A stretch of DNA of 64,000 bases from Barnesiella intestinihominis YIT 11860 (GCF_000296465.1 NZ_JH815203.1:434001-498000), one strand, 5' to 3'. Positions 9,463-19,514 are shown, counted from the first letter of the stretch. The notes: generated by a model from the sequence alone, not told the origin. Made by a program: numbers and translations.

Positions 9463-9557
9463 CAAAGATAGCGAAAGGTGAGCGCAGAGACAAACGGAAT
9501 TCCTGTTTCCAATTCGACCATGCCGAACCACATCCTATTTTCGTAGTTACAAAGACA
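9463..9557 (-). repeat. Copy A of a dispersed 95-bp promoter-bearing repeat
   Basis: The segment aligns without gaps to 57829-57923, about 80 of 95 positions being identical by hand alignment. Its ends are direct repeats of CAAAGATA/CAAAGACA 87 bases apart. Read on the minus strand it carries TTTG (9491-9494), 20 bases, then TATCTTTG (9463-9470), a consensus Bacteroidales promoter firing toward the DUF5131 gene with a leader of about 80 bases. The distal repeat end (9550-9557) has a decayed -7 box. Confidence 0.75.
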
Positions 9558-9559
9558 TA

Positions 9560-9609
9560 AAAAATGGAGGAGGTATGTCATGATAACAGACATACCTCCT
9601 CCATTTTTT
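9560..9609 (-). terminator. Rho-independent terminator of the decarboxylase operon
   Basis: A perfect 15-bp stem (TGGAGGAGGTATGTC, 9565-9579, with its complement 9589-9603) and a 9-base loop are flanked by A and T tracts that lengthen the stem and give the U-run on the minus strand. It lies 14 bases past the stop of the OadB-like gene. Confidence 0.92.
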
Positions 9610-9623
9610 ATTCAATCGTGTAA

Positions 9624-10781
9624 TTACGATAAGAATCCAAGTAGAACACCGGCAGCCACGGCCGAGCCTATAACACCGGCTACATTGGGTCCCATAGCGT
9701 GCATCAACAGATAGTTTGTCGAATCGTATTCAAGACCAATATTGTTGGAAATACGCGCCGACATAGGTACAGCCGATACACCTGCATTACCGATAAGCGG
9801 ATTAATCTTCTTGCTCTTGGGCAATACAAGGTTAAATATCTTGACAAACAATACACCCGAAGCAGAAGCTATGATAAATGCCATGAAACCTAAGGCGAAA
9901 ATACCGAGTGTACTGGGTGTTAAAAACTCGGATGCTTGCGTAGATGCTCCCACGGTCATACCTAACAGAATAGTCACAATGTCGCACAAAGGACCACTCG
10001 CCGTCTTAGCCAAACGAGAGGTAACACCGCTTTCACGAAGTAAATTACCAAAGAACAACATACCCAACAACGGTAGACCCGAAGGCACTAAGAAGCAGGT
10101 AAGTAGTAACCCAATAATGGGAAACATAATTTTCTCATTCTGAGAAACCGCACGCGCCGGTTTCATACGAATAACCCGTTCTTTCTTCGTTGTAAGCAAC
10201 CTCATGATAGGAGGCTGTATAACCGGAACTAAGGCCATATAAGAATATGCCGAAACCGCAATGGCCCCCATAAGATTCGGCGCCAGTTTCGATGAAAGGA
10301 ATATAGCCGTAGGACCATCGGCTCCACCGATAATGGCGATTGCACCAGCTTGATCGGGAGCAAAACCAATAGCCAAAGCAACCATATAAGCCCCGAAAAT
10401 ACCAAACTGGGCAGCCGCACCTACTAACATCAATTTAGGATTAGCGATAAGCGACGAGAAATCGGTCATTGCTCCAATACCTAAAAAGACCAACGGCGGA
10501 TACCAACCGGCACTCACTCCCTGATAAAGGATATTAAGTACCGAGCCTTCTTCATAAATACCAACTTCGAGACCAGCATCGATTTTGAAAGGAATGTTCC
10601 CGATGAGAATACCGAAACCGATGGGCACAAGCAACATTGGCTCGAAATTTTTCTTTATTGCCAAATAGATAAAGAACAATCCGACCAATATCATGGCCAA
10701 ATGAGGGAGTGTACAATTGGCAAAACCTGTATATTCCCAAAATTGAACCAAATTATCTCCTAAGAAATCTATAAATCTCAT
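9624..10781 (-). CDS. mmdB: Sodium-translocating decarboxylase beta subunit (OadB/MmdB-like)
   Basis: This 385-residue polytopic membrane protein is the sodium-channel subunit of biotin-dependent decarboxylases. It decarboxylates carboxybiotin and couples this to export of sodium ions. Family signatures are FLGIGAMTDFSSLIANP, GGADGPTAIFLSSKLAP (the conserved aspartate region in the membrane) and NAGVSAVPMSARISN. Length and hydrophobic pattern are normal. It is the last gene of the operon, 4 bases after the biotin-carrier gene, and ends at a strong terminator. The neighbouring carboxyltransferase and epimerase suggest methylmalonyl-CoA rather than oxaloacetate as the substrate of the complex. 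Confidence 0.94.
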   Translation of the reverse strand: MRFIDFLGDNLVQFWEYTGFANCTLPHLAMILVGLFFIYLAIKKNFEPMLLVPIGFGILIGNIPFKIDAGLEVGIYEEGSVLNILYQGVSAGWYPPLVFLGIGAMTDFSSLIANPKLMLVGAAAQFGIFGAYMVALAIGFAPDQAGAIAIIGGADGPTAIFLSSKLAPNLMGAIAVSAYSYMALVPVIQPPIMRLLTTKKERVIRMKPARAVSQNEKIMFPIIGLLLTCFLVPSGLPLLGMLFFGNLLRESGVTSRLAKTASGPLCDIVTILLGMTVGASTQASEFLTPSTLGIFALGFMAFIIASASGVLFVKIFNLVLPKSKKINPLIGNAGVSAVPMSARISNNIGLEYDSTNYLLMHAMGPNVAGVIGSAVAAGVLLGFLS

Positions 10782-10785
10782 AGCC

Positions 10786-11217
10786 TTATTCTATTATAAT
10801 AAGTTCGGTTCCTTCGAGTACCGAATCACCTTTATTTACTTTGATGGCTGTAACTTTACCACTCTTGATAGCATTGATATTATTTTCCATCTTCATAGCT
10901 TCAAGAATAAGCACAGTCTGTCCCACATTCACCGTATCGCCAACGTTTACTAAAATATCATTGACAACACCGGGCAGCGGCGATTTTACAGCATCTGCAC
11001 CAGAACTTACAGACGTGGGTTTGGAAATAACAGGTTCTCCCGTAGCCGTACGAGGAGCCGAAGAGGGTTTAGGTGCACTCACTTTTACAGGTGCAGCTTC
11101 TTCCATCTCGACATTATAAACAGTACCGTTAACCTCGACATGGGCTATGTTTTTTTCTATCTCTCCAACGGAAACTTTGTAAAGATTTCCATTGATTTTA
11201 TACTTATATTCTTTCAT
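10786..11217 (-). CDS. mmdC: Biotin carboxyl carrier subunit (MmdC-like)
   Basis: This 143-residue protein ends in a biotinyl domain (about 75-143) with the motif EAMKMEN. K109 is the expected biotin attachment site, and the surrounding LPGVVNDILVNVGDTV and KVNKGDSV are standard biotinyl-fold segments. An Ala/Pro/Ser-rich flexible linker (41-74) joins it to a small N-terminal region (1-40). It would carry CO2 as carboxybiotin from the carboxyltransferase subunit to the membrane beta subunit. It lies between the OadG-like and OadB-like genes with tight spacing. Confidence 0.94.
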   Translation of the reverse strand: MKEYKYKINGNLYKVSVGEIEKNIAHVEVNGTVYNVEMEEAAPVKVSAPKPSSAPRTATGEPVISKPTSVSSGADAVKSPLPGVVNDILVNVGDTVNVGQTVLILEAMKMENNINAIKSGKVTAIKVNKGDSVLEGTELIIIE

Positions 11218-11242
11218 AAGATTTTAATCGTTATTTTGAGAA

Positions 11243-12157
11243 TTACTTTTTATTGGGAACTTCCCTCAAAGAATAAATTTTAGAGTTCCACGGCGAATAC
11301 GCTTTCTTCACTTTGTTTATGGTTAGTATAGTATCTTCCACATCGTGTACTTCGAGATGTTGATATAAAGCCATAGCAATAGCGGCATACACTTCGCCCG
11401 ATTCACGACCAAGACCTTTTTCCTTAGCCTCTTCCTTATCGGATATTCCGTGAACCCGCATAGCATTACGCTTTTTAACAAACACCGTTATTTGACCAAT
11501 TAAGCGGAACATCAAATAAAGCAGTAACAATCCGGAAAATACAATAGCCATCGCCATAATAGCCATGCCTACACCAAAAGGATCATGTTCCGAAAACATT
11601 TCGATCTTTTCATTCGAGTCGAGCGTAACGTTATTCGTACTTGGAGTCACATACCCCGATGTCTCATCACCGCCTTTGATGATCCACTGCCCTACACCAT
11701 CTTCGATACGAGCATAGGAGTGATCGGCAGGAATACCGGCAGGAACTGTCACCGAGTCTATCAGATCTTTTCCATTAGCATCATAAAGCCCAATCCAATT
11801 ATCCTTATCGGGATCCAATTTAAAATTCACATGAAAAGTCCCTCTATTGGGCATATCATCTGCCCAAAACAGCAAATGCTGACGAGGAGGCATTTCTGTA
11901 AGTACATCGCCTTTGGGAATAGGATACTTTTTGGGATTATTCCTATCGTTTGTCAAATAGCAACTACGTATATCGACAGTACCGAAGGTCGTATTAAATA
12001 TCTCTATCCAAGCCGATTGACAACCGTAATCGTCCTGATAATTCGTCTCGTTCGTAACCAAGACTTCATTAATACGCAATCCTTTGCGGCCCTGCGCCCA
12101 CACCGAAGACATCGTAAAAACGGCGAACAGGAATACCCCTAAGATTTTTTTATTCAT
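11243..12157 (-). CDS. OadG-family gamma subunit fused to a lamin-tail domain
   Basis: The 304-residue protein has a signal peptide (1-21, ending VWAQG), a lamin-tail (LTD) domain (about 27-175; LRINEVLVTNE, SAWIEIFN, LTNDRNNP, DSVTVP), a transmembrane helix (about 196-222) and a cytoplasmic tail whose EVYAAIAMALYQHLE matches the OadG end. Gamma subunits normally have little outside the membrane; here about 150 residues of LTD face the periplasm. OadG anchors and assembles the decarboxylase complex. What the LTD does is unknown; it may bind envelope components. Position in the operon, between the carboxyltransferase and the biotin carrier, supports the gamma-subunit call. Confidence 0.86.
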   Translation of the reverse strand: MNKKILGVFLFAVFTMSSVWAQGRKGLRINEVLVTNETNYQDDYGCQSAWIEIFNTTFGTVDIRSCYLTNDRNNPKKYPIPKGDVLTEMPPRQHLLFWADDMPNRGTFHVNFKLDPDKDNWIGLYDANGKDLIDSVTVPAGIPADHSYARIEDGVGQWIIKGGDETSGYVTPSTNNVTLDSNEKIEMFSEHDPFGVGMAIMAMAIVFSGLLLLYLMFRLIGQITVFVKKRNAMRVHGISDKEEAKEKGLGRESGEVYAAIAMALYQHLEVHDVEDTILTINKVKKAYSPWNSKIYSLREVPNKK

Positions 12158-12178
12158 CGCTTATATACTTTAAATGTA

Positions 12179-13732
12179 TTACAAAGGAATATTTCCGTGC
12201 TTTTTAGCCGGATTAGTTAACTTCTTAGTCTGTAATTGCTGCAATGCGCGTATAATACGGAAGCGAGTATTACGAGGCTCGATAACGTCGTCGATATATC
12301 CATACTTGGCCGCATTATAAGGATTAGCGAACAACTTGGTATACTCGGCTTCTTTCTCGGCCATAAATTTAGCAGGATCCTCGGCTGCTTTGGCTTCTTT
12401 GGCATAAAGGACTTCCACAGCGCCGGCCCCACCCATAACGGCGATTTCGGCAGTAGGCCATGCGTAGTTCATATCTCCCCGTAATTGCTTACAGCTCATC
12501 ACGATGTGCGAACCGCCATACGATTTACGCAACGTGATAGTCACCTTAGGCACAGTTGCTTCACCATAAGCATAAAGCAATTTGGCACCATGCAGGATCA
12601 CACCATTGTATTCTTGTCCGGTTCCCGGCAAGAAGCCCGGCACATCGACCAAACTTACAATAGGAATATTGAATGCATCGCAGAAACGCACGAAACGAGC
12701 AGCCTTGCGGGAAGCATTGCTGTCGAGAACTCCTGCCAAATATTTAGGCTGGTTAGCGACAATACCGACTGACTGTCCGTTGAAGCGAGCGAAGCCGACG
12801 ATGATATTCTTGGCATAATCACGTTGTATTTCCAAAAATTCACCATTATCGATAATAGCGCCGATTACCTCGTACATGTCGTACGGACGATTAGGGCTAT
12901 CGGGAATAATTTCGTTGAGAGAATCCTCTAAACGATCGATAGGATCATTGCAAGGAACCAAAGGAGCCTCCTCCAAATTGTTCTGCGGTATATAGCTGAT
13001 GAGTTTACGAATAATAGACAGAGCTTCTTCTCCATTCTCGGCAGCGAAATGGGCTACACCCGATTTGGCAGAATGAACTTCGGCTCCACCCAAAGCCTCT
13101 TGTGTAACATCTTCGCCCGTAACGGTCTTTACCACTTTCGGCCCAGTCAAAAACATATATGAAATACCCTTCGCCATGATCGTGAAATCGGTCAAAGCAG
13201 GAGAATATACCGCACCACCTGCGCACGGGCCCAATATAGCTGAAATCTGAGGTATAACCCCAGAAGCCATGATATTACGCTGGAAAATCTCGGCATAACC
13301 AGCCAAAGCATTGATACCTTCTTGAATACGAGCTCCACCCGAGTCGTTCAAACCGATACAAGGCGCACCCATTTTCATAGCCATATCCATGACTTTGCAA
13401 ATTTTCAAAGCCATTGTCTCGGACAAAGAACCACCGAACACTGTAAAATCCTGAGCGAAAACATAAACAAGGCGACCCTCTATCGTACCATAACCCGTAA
13501 CGACACCGTCGCCTAAAAATGATTTTTTCTCTTGGCCGAAATTGGTACATCTGTGTTTCACGAACATATCCAATTCTTCAAAACTACCTTCATCAAGGAG
13601 TTGTGCAATACGTTCACGAGCCGTATACTTTCCTTTCTCGTGTTGCTTATCGATAGCTTTCTGTCCACCGCCCAAGCGAGCCTGAGCGCGTAGTTCTATC
13701 AGCTCTTGTACCTTTTCAAGTTGATTGCTCAT
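12179..13732 (-). CDS. mmdA: Methylmalonyl-CoA decarboxylase alpha subunit / acyl-CoA carboxyltransferase
   Basis: A 517-residue carboxyltransferase with the duplicated crotonase fold. It moves CO2 from methylmalonyl-CoA to the biotin carrier, or the reverse in propionyl-CoA carboxylation. Recognisable are [56 protein letters not shown] and, in the second half, [14 protein letters not shown] and [13 protein letters not shown]. The start at 13732 (MSNQLEK) is chosen because an alternative at 13756 overlaps the epimerase gene by 20 bases. The gene context (epimerase before; OadG, biotin carrier and OadB after) favours the sodium-pumping decarboxylase that makes propionate from succinate. Confidence 0.95.
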   Translation of the reverse strand: MSNQLEKVQELIELRAQARLGGGQKAIDKQHEKGKYTARERIAQLLDEGSFEELDMFVKHRCTNFGQEKKSFLGDGVVTGYGTIEGRLVYVFAQDFTVFGGSLSETMALKICKVMDMAMKMGAPCIGLNDSGGARIQEGINALAGYAEIFQRNIMASGVIPQISAILGPCAGGAVYSPALTDFTIMAKGISYMFLTGPKVVKTVTGEDVTQEALGGAEVHSAKSGVAHFAAENGEEALSIIRKLISYIPQNNLEEAPLVPCNDPIDRLEDSLNEIIPDSPNRPYDMYEVIGAIIDNGEFLEIQRDYAKNIIVGFARFNGQSVGIVANQPKYLAGVLDSNASRKAARFVRFCDAFNIPIVSLVDVPGFLPGTGQEYNGVILHGAKLLYAYGEATVPKVTITLRKSYGGSHIVMSCKQLRGDMNYAWPTAEIAVMGGAGAVEVLYAKEAKAAEDPAKFMAEKEAEYTKLFANPYNAAKYGYIDDVIEPRNTRFRIIRALQQLQTKKLTNPAKKHGNIPL

Positions 13733-13736
13733 ATTC

Positions 13737-14150
13737 TTATTTATTAGGATTTTCACAAAGTTCGGTTAATACGCTACAAGTGGATTTGGGGTGAAGGAAT
13801 GCGATGTTCAACCCTTCGGCTCCTTTGCGGGGAGCTTTATCGATAAGGCGTACCCCTTTGGCTTCCACTTCGGCCAAAGCATTGGCAACACCGTCTTCGA
13901 TAGCGAACGCCATATGATGAATTCCCTCGCCACGTTTTTCTATAAATTTGGCAATAGTGCTATCCTCGCTTGTCGGCTCCAATAATTCGATTTTGGTCTG
14001 CCCCACTTTGAAAAAGGCCGTCTTCACTTTCTGGTCGGCAACCTCTTCAATAGAATAGCATTTAAGACCTAAAATGTTTTCATAATAAGGAATGGCTTCT
14101 TCGAGACTCTTCACAGCGATTCCCAAATGTTCAATGTGAGAAATGTTCAT
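13737..14150 (-). CDS. mce: Methylmalonyl-CoA epimerase
   Basis: This 137-residue vicinal-oxygen-chelate protein has two beta-alpha-beta-beta-beta modules. Likely metal ligands are H8 (in IEHLGIAV), a histidine of the GIHHMAF motif (H78 or H79) and E130 in LTELCE, matching known epimerases. It interconverts the (R) product of methylmalonyl-CoA mutase and the (S) form used by the decarboxylase. It is the first gene of the operon, with a -7 promoter element about 60 bases upstream. Confidence 0.94.
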   Translation of the reverse strand: MNISHIEHLGIAVKSLEEAIPYYENILGLKCYSIEEVADQKVKTAFFKVGQTKIELLEPTSEDSTIAKFIEKRGEGIHHMAFAIEDGVANALAEVEAKGVRLIDKAPRKGAEGLNIAFLHPKSTCSVLTELCENPNK

Positions 14151-14207
14151 AATAATTAGTATTTAGTTAACTATACTTTCGATAAAAATTCCTGTTTATA
14201 AGATTGG

Positions 14208-14215
14208 CAAATTTA
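14208..14215 (-). promoter_or_regulatory. -7 element of the mce-mmd operon
   Basis: TAAATTTG on the minus strand is an exact TAnnTTTG match. A TTTCG sequence lies near the expected -33 position. The leader before the mce ATG at 14150 would be about 50 bases. Confidence 0.5.
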
Positions 14216-14497
14216 CATCATTTCGGTTTAATAACGAAATAAATCGGGGAAATAAGTACAAACAGAACCGCCCCATACTCGCTCGTTTGCGTTTTTTAGA
14301 TAAACAGAAAGAGCAAAGTCAATATGACAAATCGACAGCATTACTGACACAGGACAACAAAGCGCTTTGGAAAAGTCTGACAAAAAAAACATTTTCCTTG
14401 CTTTCGTTTTTTGGCATAACATTTGAACAAGATGCAGTGTCTATAAAAAAACAGACAGTAAACAAAATAACGAATTAACAATAAAAGATATAAAATT
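14216..14497. other. Intergenic region upstream of dnaK
   Basis: No coding gene is credible here. A CIRCE-type inverted repeat was looked for and not seen. The only promoter-like sequence for dnaK is TAACATTTG near 14420, which has one base too many between TA and TTTG. How dnaK is heat-regulated is therefore not evident. Confidence 0.4.
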
Positions 14498-16408
14498 ATG
14501 GGAAAGATTATTGGTATTGACTTAGGAACAACCAACTCGTGTGTCGCCGTTATGGAAGGAACCGAGCCGGTAGTAATTGCCAACAGTGAAGGCCGTCGTA
14601 CGACTCCTTCGATCGTGGCTTTCGTAGATGGTGGTGAACGCAAGGTGGGAGAACCTGCCAAACGTCAGGCCATCACCAACCCTACGAGGACTATTTTCTC
14701 GATTAAACGTTTCATGGGTGAAACATTCGATCAAGTAGCTAACGAAATTTCTCGCGTACCTTACAAAGTAGTAAGAAGCGATAATAATACACCGCGTGTA
14801 GACATCGACGGTCGTCTCTATTCTCCACAAGAAATTTCGGCAATGATTCTTCAAAAAATGAAAAAAACAGCCGAAGATTTCTTAGGGCAAGAAGTAACCG
14901 ATGCCGTTATTACCGTACCGGCCTATTTTAACGATTCTCAACGTCAAGCCACGAAAGAAGCCGGTGAAATCGCAGGCTTGAATGTACGTCGTATTGTCAA
15001 TGAGCCTACTGCTGCCGCATTGGCCTACGGCCTTGACAAGTCAAATAAAGACATGAAAATCGCCGTATTTGACTTGGGTGGCGGTACGTTCGATATTTCT
15101 ATTCTTGAATTGGGTGACGGTGTATTCGAAGTGAAATCGACCAACGGTGATACACACCTCGGCGGTGATGACTTCGACCACGTTATCATCGACTGGCTTG
15201 CCGATGAATTCAAAAAAGACGAAGGTGTCGATTTGAGAGAAGACCCGATGGCTTTGCAACGTTTGAAAGAAGCAGCCGAAAAAGCTAAAATAGAATTGTC
15301 GAGCTCGACATCGACCGAGATTAATTTACCTTACATTATGCCGGTGAACGGTGTACCCAAACACTTGGTTAAAACATTGACTCGTGCCAAATTCGAGCAA
15401 TTGAGCGACCGATTGATTCAGGCTACTATCGAACCGTGTCGCAAGGCTTTGCAAGATGCGGGTTTAAGTGCCTCTGACATAGACGAAGTAATTCTCGTGG
15501 GTGGTTCTACTCGTATCCCTGCTATACAAGCGATTGTAGAAAAATTCTTCGGAAAAACTCCTTCAAAGGGTGTTAACCCCGATGAGGTAGTTGCGGTAGG
15601 TGCTGCCATTCAAGGTGCGGTATTGACTGGTGATGTGAAAGATGTATTATTACTCGATGTAACTCCCCTTTCATTGGGTATCGAAACACTGGGTGGCGTA
15701 ATGACCAAATTGATTGACGCCAACACGACTATTCCTACCCGTAAATCGGAAGTCTTCTCGACGGCTGTCGACAACCAGCCCTCAGTTGAAATCCATGTAT
15801 TACAGGGTGAGCGCCCTATGGCAAAAGACAACAAAACTATCGGTAAATTCCACTTGGACGGAATTCCGGCAGCCATGCGGGGTGTGCCTCAAATCGAAGT
15901 CACGTTCGATATAGATGCCAACGGAATCTTGAATGTATCGGCCAAAGACAAAGGTACAGGTAAAGAACAAAGCATACGTATCGAAGCATCGAGCGGGTTG
16001 ACCGACGCCGAAATCAAACGAATGAAGGACGAGGCTGCTGCCAATGCTGAAAACGATGCAAAGGAAAAAGAACGTATCGACAAACTGAATCATGCCGATG
16101 CTCTCATCTTCCAAACCGAAAAACAGCTTAATGAAATGGGAGACAAGATTCCGGCAGACAAAAAAAGCGCTATCGAGTCGGCTCTGGCTAAATTAAAAGA
16201 AGCTCACAAAGCTCAGGATATTGCCGGTATCGATGCCGCTTCGACCGAATTGAACAATGTATTGCAAGCTGCCGCCCAAGACTTGTACAATGCTCAGGCT
16301 CAACAACAAGCTGCCGGAGCACAACAAGCTCAACCGGGTGCAGATGCTTCACAAAGCGGAAATAATGGTAAAGATGTTACCGATGTCGATTTCGAGGAAG
16401 TGAAGTAA
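14498..16408 (+). CDS. dnaK: Molecular chaperone DnaK (Hsp70)
   Basis: This 636-residue Hsp70 folds and protects cytoplasmic proteins in ATP cycles with DnaJ and GrpE. The nucleotide-binding domain (about 1-380) has [33 protein letters not shown] and [11 protein letters not shown]. The linker is [19 protein letters not shown]. The substrate-binding domain (about 395-500) and helical lid follow, with a Q/A-rich tail ending [11 protein letters not shown], the conserved C-terminal motif of bacterial DnaK. The length is normal. No dnaJ or grpE lies next to it, as in many Bacteroidales. A strong terminator follows directly. Confidence 0.98.
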   Translation: MGKIIGIDLGTTNSCVAVMEGTEPVVIANSEGRRTTPSIVAFVDGGERKVGEPAKRQAITNPTRTIFSIKRFMGETFDQVANEISRVPYKVVRSDNNTPRVDIDGRLYSPQEISAMILQKMKKTAEDFLGQEVTDAVITVPAYFNDSQRQATKEAGEIAGLNVRRIVNEPTAAALAYGLDKSNKDMKIAVFDLGGGTFDISILELGDGVFEVKSTNGDTHLGGDDFDHVIIDWLADEFKKDEGVDLREDPMALQRLKEAAEKAKIELSSSTSTEINLPYIMPVNGVPKHLVKTLTRAKFEQLSDRLIQATIEPCRKALQDAGLSASDIDEVILVGGSTRIPAIQAIVEKFFGKTPSKGVNPDEVVAVGAAIQGAVLTGDVKDVLLLDVTPLSLGIETLGGVMTKLIDANTTIPTRKSEVFSTAVDNQPSVEIHVLQGERPMAKDNKTIGKFHLDGIPAAMRGVPQIEVTFDIDANGILNVSAKDKGTGKEQSIRIEASSGLTDAEIKRMKDEAAANAENDAKEKERIDKLNHADALIFQTEKQLNEMGDKIPADKKSAIESALAKLKEAHKAQDIAGIDAASTELNNVLQAAAQDLYNAQAQQQAAGAQQAQPGADASQSGNNGKDVTDVDFEEVK

Positions 16409-16430
16409 GTTGCAACAAACAACGATAATG

Positions 16431-16471
16431 AAAAAATAATCTGTGTAGTAGTTACACAGATTATTTTTTTT
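16431..16471 (+). terminator. Rho-independent terminator of dnaK
   Basis: A 12-bp stem, ATAATCTGTGTA with its perfect complement, a 5-base loop (GTAGT) and a run of eight T's lie 23 bases past the dnaK stop. Confidence 0.93.
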
Positions 16472-16701
16472 AACGTCCTCTTCCTTCATTCCATTATCCC
16501 CAATAATCCAAAATTCAGACTCTAAATTCTACTCACACACGAAAGCTAAGGATAATAAAGGGTGATTAATTCTCGAACCTTTAAGACATAGGTTCAGCCT
16601 CCCTATCCATTGTTATATTCCTCGTTTTCTTATCAATATTTTTCAATTCGAAAAAATACAGGGAAAGCGTTCAAAATGAATTTACCCTCTCTCCTAAAAA
16701 A
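16472..16701. other. Intergenic region between two terminators
   Basis: No credible ORF, repeat or promoter is seen between the dnaK and prs terminators, and nothing resembling a tRNA. A short unrecognised RNA cannot be excluded. Confidence 0.4.
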
Positions 16702-16739
16702 TTACCGGGCCTATTTGCTTTTTGCAATAGACCCGGTAA
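16702..16739 (-). terminator. Terminator of prs
   Basis: A hairpin (TTACCGGG and CTATTTGC paired with GCAATAG and CCCGGTAA, one bulge, loop TTTTT) is followed on the minus strand by a U-run. It lies 28 bases past the prs stop. Confidence 0.85.
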
Positions 16740-16766
16740 CATTATATTAGATTCTATACTTCCCAA

Positions 16767-17705
16767 TTACAGGAGGTACTGCGAACTGATAGACTTATTC
16801 TCGTAGACCCGACGAATAGTATCGGCAAACAAGTCAGCGATACTGAGGATATGTACCTTATCGCATTTTTTGGTGTAAGGAATACTATCCGTGAAAATCA
16901 ATTCGGTCATAGAAGAGTTTTGAACCCGTTCGCTGGCAGGGTCGCTCATCACGGCATGAGAAGCTATGGCACGTACCGAAAGAGCTCCTCTGCTCATCAT
17001 TAAATCGGCTGCTTTGGTTATCGTCCCGGCCGTATCGACCATATCGTCTACCAAAATGACATTCTTTCCTTCTACATCTCCTATCACTGTCATGCTTTCT
17101 ACCACATTGGCCTTAGCCCGTTGTTTATGGCATAAAACCAAAGGTACACCCAAGTATTTGGCATAAGTACTGGCTCGTTTGGAACCACCCACATCGGGGG
17201 TAGCAACCACCATATCTTTCAATTTCAAAGACTGAATATAGGGAATAAATACAGACGAAGCATACAAGTGGTCTACCGGAACATCGAAGAAACCTTGTAT
17301 TTGATCGGCATGCAAATCCATCGTTATAAGGCGATTGATACCTGCAACGCTCAATATATCGGCCAACAATTTCGCAGCAATGGAAACACGTGGCTTATCC
17401 TTGCGATCTTGGCGAGCCCACCCGAAATAAGGAACAACAGCTACAATAGACTTGGCAGAAGCTCGTTTGGCAGCATCGATCATTAATAACAATTCCATCA
17501 GATTGTCGGAATTGGGAAATGTCGATTGCACTAAATAGACTTGACAACCACGGATCGACTCTTCGAAAGAAACGGCAAATTCTCCATCGGCAAAATGCTG
17601 AATGTTCATTTGACCTAACTCACAACCCAGACTATTACAAATTTTCTCAGCGAGATACCTTGAATTGGTTCCCGAAAATACCTTGAAAGGAGGTGTTTGA
17701 CTCAT
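16767..17705 (-). CDS. prs: Ribose-phosphate pyrophosphokinase
   Basis: A 312-residue class I PRPP synthase makes phosphoribosyl pyrophosphate from ribose 5-phosphate and ATP, for nucleotide, histidine and tryptophan synthesis. Signatures are YFGWARQDRKDKPRVSIAAK (flexible ATP-binding region), TMDLHADQIQGFF (metal and allosteric region), GGSKRA, and the PRPP loop VDDMVDTAGTITKAADLM. The start MSQTPPFKVFSGTNSRYLAE fits the usual N-terminus. It is transcribed alone, with a -7 element upstream and its own terminator. Confidence 0.97.
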   Translation of the reverse strand: MSQTPPFKVFSGTNSRYLAEKICNSLGCELGQMNIQHFADGEFAVSFEESIRGCQVYLVQSTFPNSDNLMELLLMIDAAKRASAKSIVAVVPYFGWARQDRKDKPRVSIAAKLLADILSVAGINRLITMDLHADQIQGFFDVPVDHLYASSVFIPYIQSLKLKDMVVATPDVGGSKRASTYAKYLGVPLVLCHKQRAKANVVESMTVIGDVEGKNVILVDDMVDTAGTITKAADLMMSRGALSVRAIASHAVMSDPASERVQNSSMTELIFTDSIPYTKKCDKVHILSIADLFADTIRRVYENKSISSQYLL

Positions 17706-17743
17706 GATTTTTGTGTGTAAAACAGAGATTATTAATTGTACGG

Positions 17744-17751
17744 CAAAGGTA
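17744..17751 (-). promoter_or_regulatory. Putative -7 element of prs
   Basis: TACCTTTG on the minus strand matches TAnnTTTG and lies about 39 bases before the prs ATG. No properly spaced -33 TTTG was found. Confidence 0.42.
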
Positions 17752-17783
17752 CAATTTCTATTTCAAAATTTTCCTGTACTTTT

Positions 17784-19502
17784 TTATTTTTTCTGTATCT
17801 CTTTGGAAAAATTTTTTAACTCTATTTTCCAAACCGCAGCTCCATACCCCGAAAGGGCGCAAGCAAACGGTATTTCGGGACTCAACTCCTTCATCTCTTT
17901 ATCTCCTCCAATCAGTTCTAATGCCTCGTATTTACCCGGAACTATTTTCATCGTTTCGAATGCATGATCGGGGATATTGATCTTCACATTCGCCTGCCGG
18001 TCATCGAAATTAACAACAATAACTAATAACTCATTTCCATATTTACGAAGGAATGCATATTGCCGATGCGGATTAAAACATGGATTTTCCCCATTGACAT
18101 ACATCAAATCAAAGAAATCGCCATGAACAACAGCTGATTCCAAACGACTAATATTAAGAACCGTTTTATACAAATTTCGTAGTTTTTTCTGCTTTGCTGA
18201 CAATTTAGATACCGAGCAACGCCCGCTATCGTACCACTGTCTAACCGTGGGCACACTCCAATAGTCGAATATCGTCGTACGACCATCTTTTCCACTGAAT
18301 CCCTCGGCATCCTCTGCACGCTCACCCAATTCCTGTCCGAAGTATATCATCATAGGTCCTGTATTCATCATCGACGAAACGACCAATGCAGGGAGGACTT
18401 TATCGGCATCACCGGCAAACTGGTCGGAAGCGAAGCGCTGTTCGTCATGATTTTCGAGAAAATTCAACATTTTTCCTCCTATTCCATCGACAGACTGCCA
18501 ACAATAAGTGAGCTGCGCAGCCGATACCTGATGACACAATACCCCTCTCAATTTATCGTACAATCCTACTTTATCATATAGGTAATCGAATTTACCTTTC
18601 TCGATATAAACCCGATACAACGCCTGATCATAAATCTCTGCAATGAATATAACCGAGGGATAATTTCCTTTCACTTTCGAAATAGCCCAATTCCAAAACT
18701 CGACAGGAACCATGTGGGCCATATCGCAACGAAAAGCATCAACACCTTTCCCACACCAGAATAGGAGAATATCGAGCATTTTGTACCATGTATCGGGTAT
18801 AGGGTCGAAGTGACAACGGCCACCTCCTGTATAATCCACTCCATAGTTCAGCTTCACCGTTTCATACCAGTCATATTCTCCCGGGAAAGCCCCGAAACAA
18901 TCATTTCCGGTTGCCTTCGCAGGATATTCGAAATAGCGATCCTCTCCTTCACCTATGTAAAATTGCGGCGTAAATGCCTGCCGAGGTATGTAATAAAAAT
19001 TATTGGAAGGAGAAAAATGCATCTCCTTGTTGTCATGAGCACCCAAATCATCGACACCTTCTGGCGTAGTATCAGAATGATATTGACGAGCCACATGATT
19101 CGGCACGAAATCAAGTACTACTTTCAATCCGACTTCATGTGTACGGGTTACCAACGCCTCGAATTCTTGCATACGTGCCGATGGATCTTCGGCCAAATCG
19201 GGATCTATATCATAATAGTCTTTGATAGCATAAGGCGACCCGGCTTCACCCTTAACCACATATTTATTATCCTTTCGAATCCCATATTTCGAATAGTCTG
19301 TCTTGGTAGCGTGTTCTATAATCCCCGTATACCAAATATAGTTCGCACCCAACTTTTTTATCTCTCGTAAGACTTTCGAGGTAAAATGGTTTAACTTACC
19401 GGCTCCATTCTGCACATAAGTACCATTAGGGACACATGTATCGCACATATTGGAGAACAATCGGGGGAGAACCTGATAGATAACTATTTTCTCATCGGAC
19501 AT
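17784..19502 (-). CDS. GH13 alpha-amylase family protein, cytoplasmic
   Basis: This 572-residue glycoside hydrolase has no signal peptide and so should act on intracellular alpha-glucans or maltodextrins. The (beta/alpha)8 barrel motifs are in order: DFVPNH (131-136), VDAFRCDMAH with nucleophile D260, VIFIAEIYD with acid E289, and NFLENHDEQ with the third acid D353. An insert between barrel strands 3 and 4 (about 140-240, with FEYPAKATGNDCFGAF) is characteristic of a Bacteroidetes subgroup. A C-terminal beta domain ends the protein. It starts 13 bases after the patatin-like gene, so the two are likely cotranscribed. The exact specificity is not predictable. Confidence 0.92.
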   Translation of the reverse strand: MSDEKIVIYQVLPRLFSNMCDTCVPNGTYVQNGAGKLNHFTSKVLREIKKLGANYIWYTGIIEHATKTDYSKYGIRKDNKYVVKGEAGSPYAIKDYYDIDPDLAEDPSARMQEFEALVTRTHEVGLKVVLDFVPNHVARQYHSDTTPEGVDDLGAHDNKEMHFSPSNNFYYIPRQAFTPQFYIGEGEDRYFEYPAKATGNDCFGAFPGEYDWYETVKLNYGVDYTGGGRCHFDPIPDTWYKMLDILLFWCGKGVDAFRCDMAHMVPVEFWNWAISKVKGNYPSVIFIAEIYDQALYRVYIEKGKFDYLYDKVGLYDKLRGVLCHQVSAAQLTYCWQSVDGIGGKMLNFLENHDEQRFASDQFAGDADKVLPALVVSSMMNTGPMMIYFGQELGERAEDAEGFSGKDGRTTIFDYWSVPTVRQWYDSGRCSVSKLSAKQKKLRNLYKTVLNISRLESAVVHGDFFDLMYVNGENPCFNPHRQYAFLRKYGNELLVIVVNFDDRQANVKINIPDHAFETMKIVPGKYEALELIGGDKEMKELSPEIPFACALSGYGAAVWKIELKNFSKEIQKK

Positions 19503-19514
19503 ATCGCGCGTTTT

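Noticed and set aside
14287-14478. 63-codon plus-strand ORF upstream of dnaK
   Set aside because: Low-complexity, lysine-rich translation without a ribosome site; it lies in the dnaK leader region.
18810-19370. 186-codon plus-strand ORF opposite the GH13 gene
   Set aside because: Antisense to the catalytic barrel of a well-recognised amylase; no independent support.
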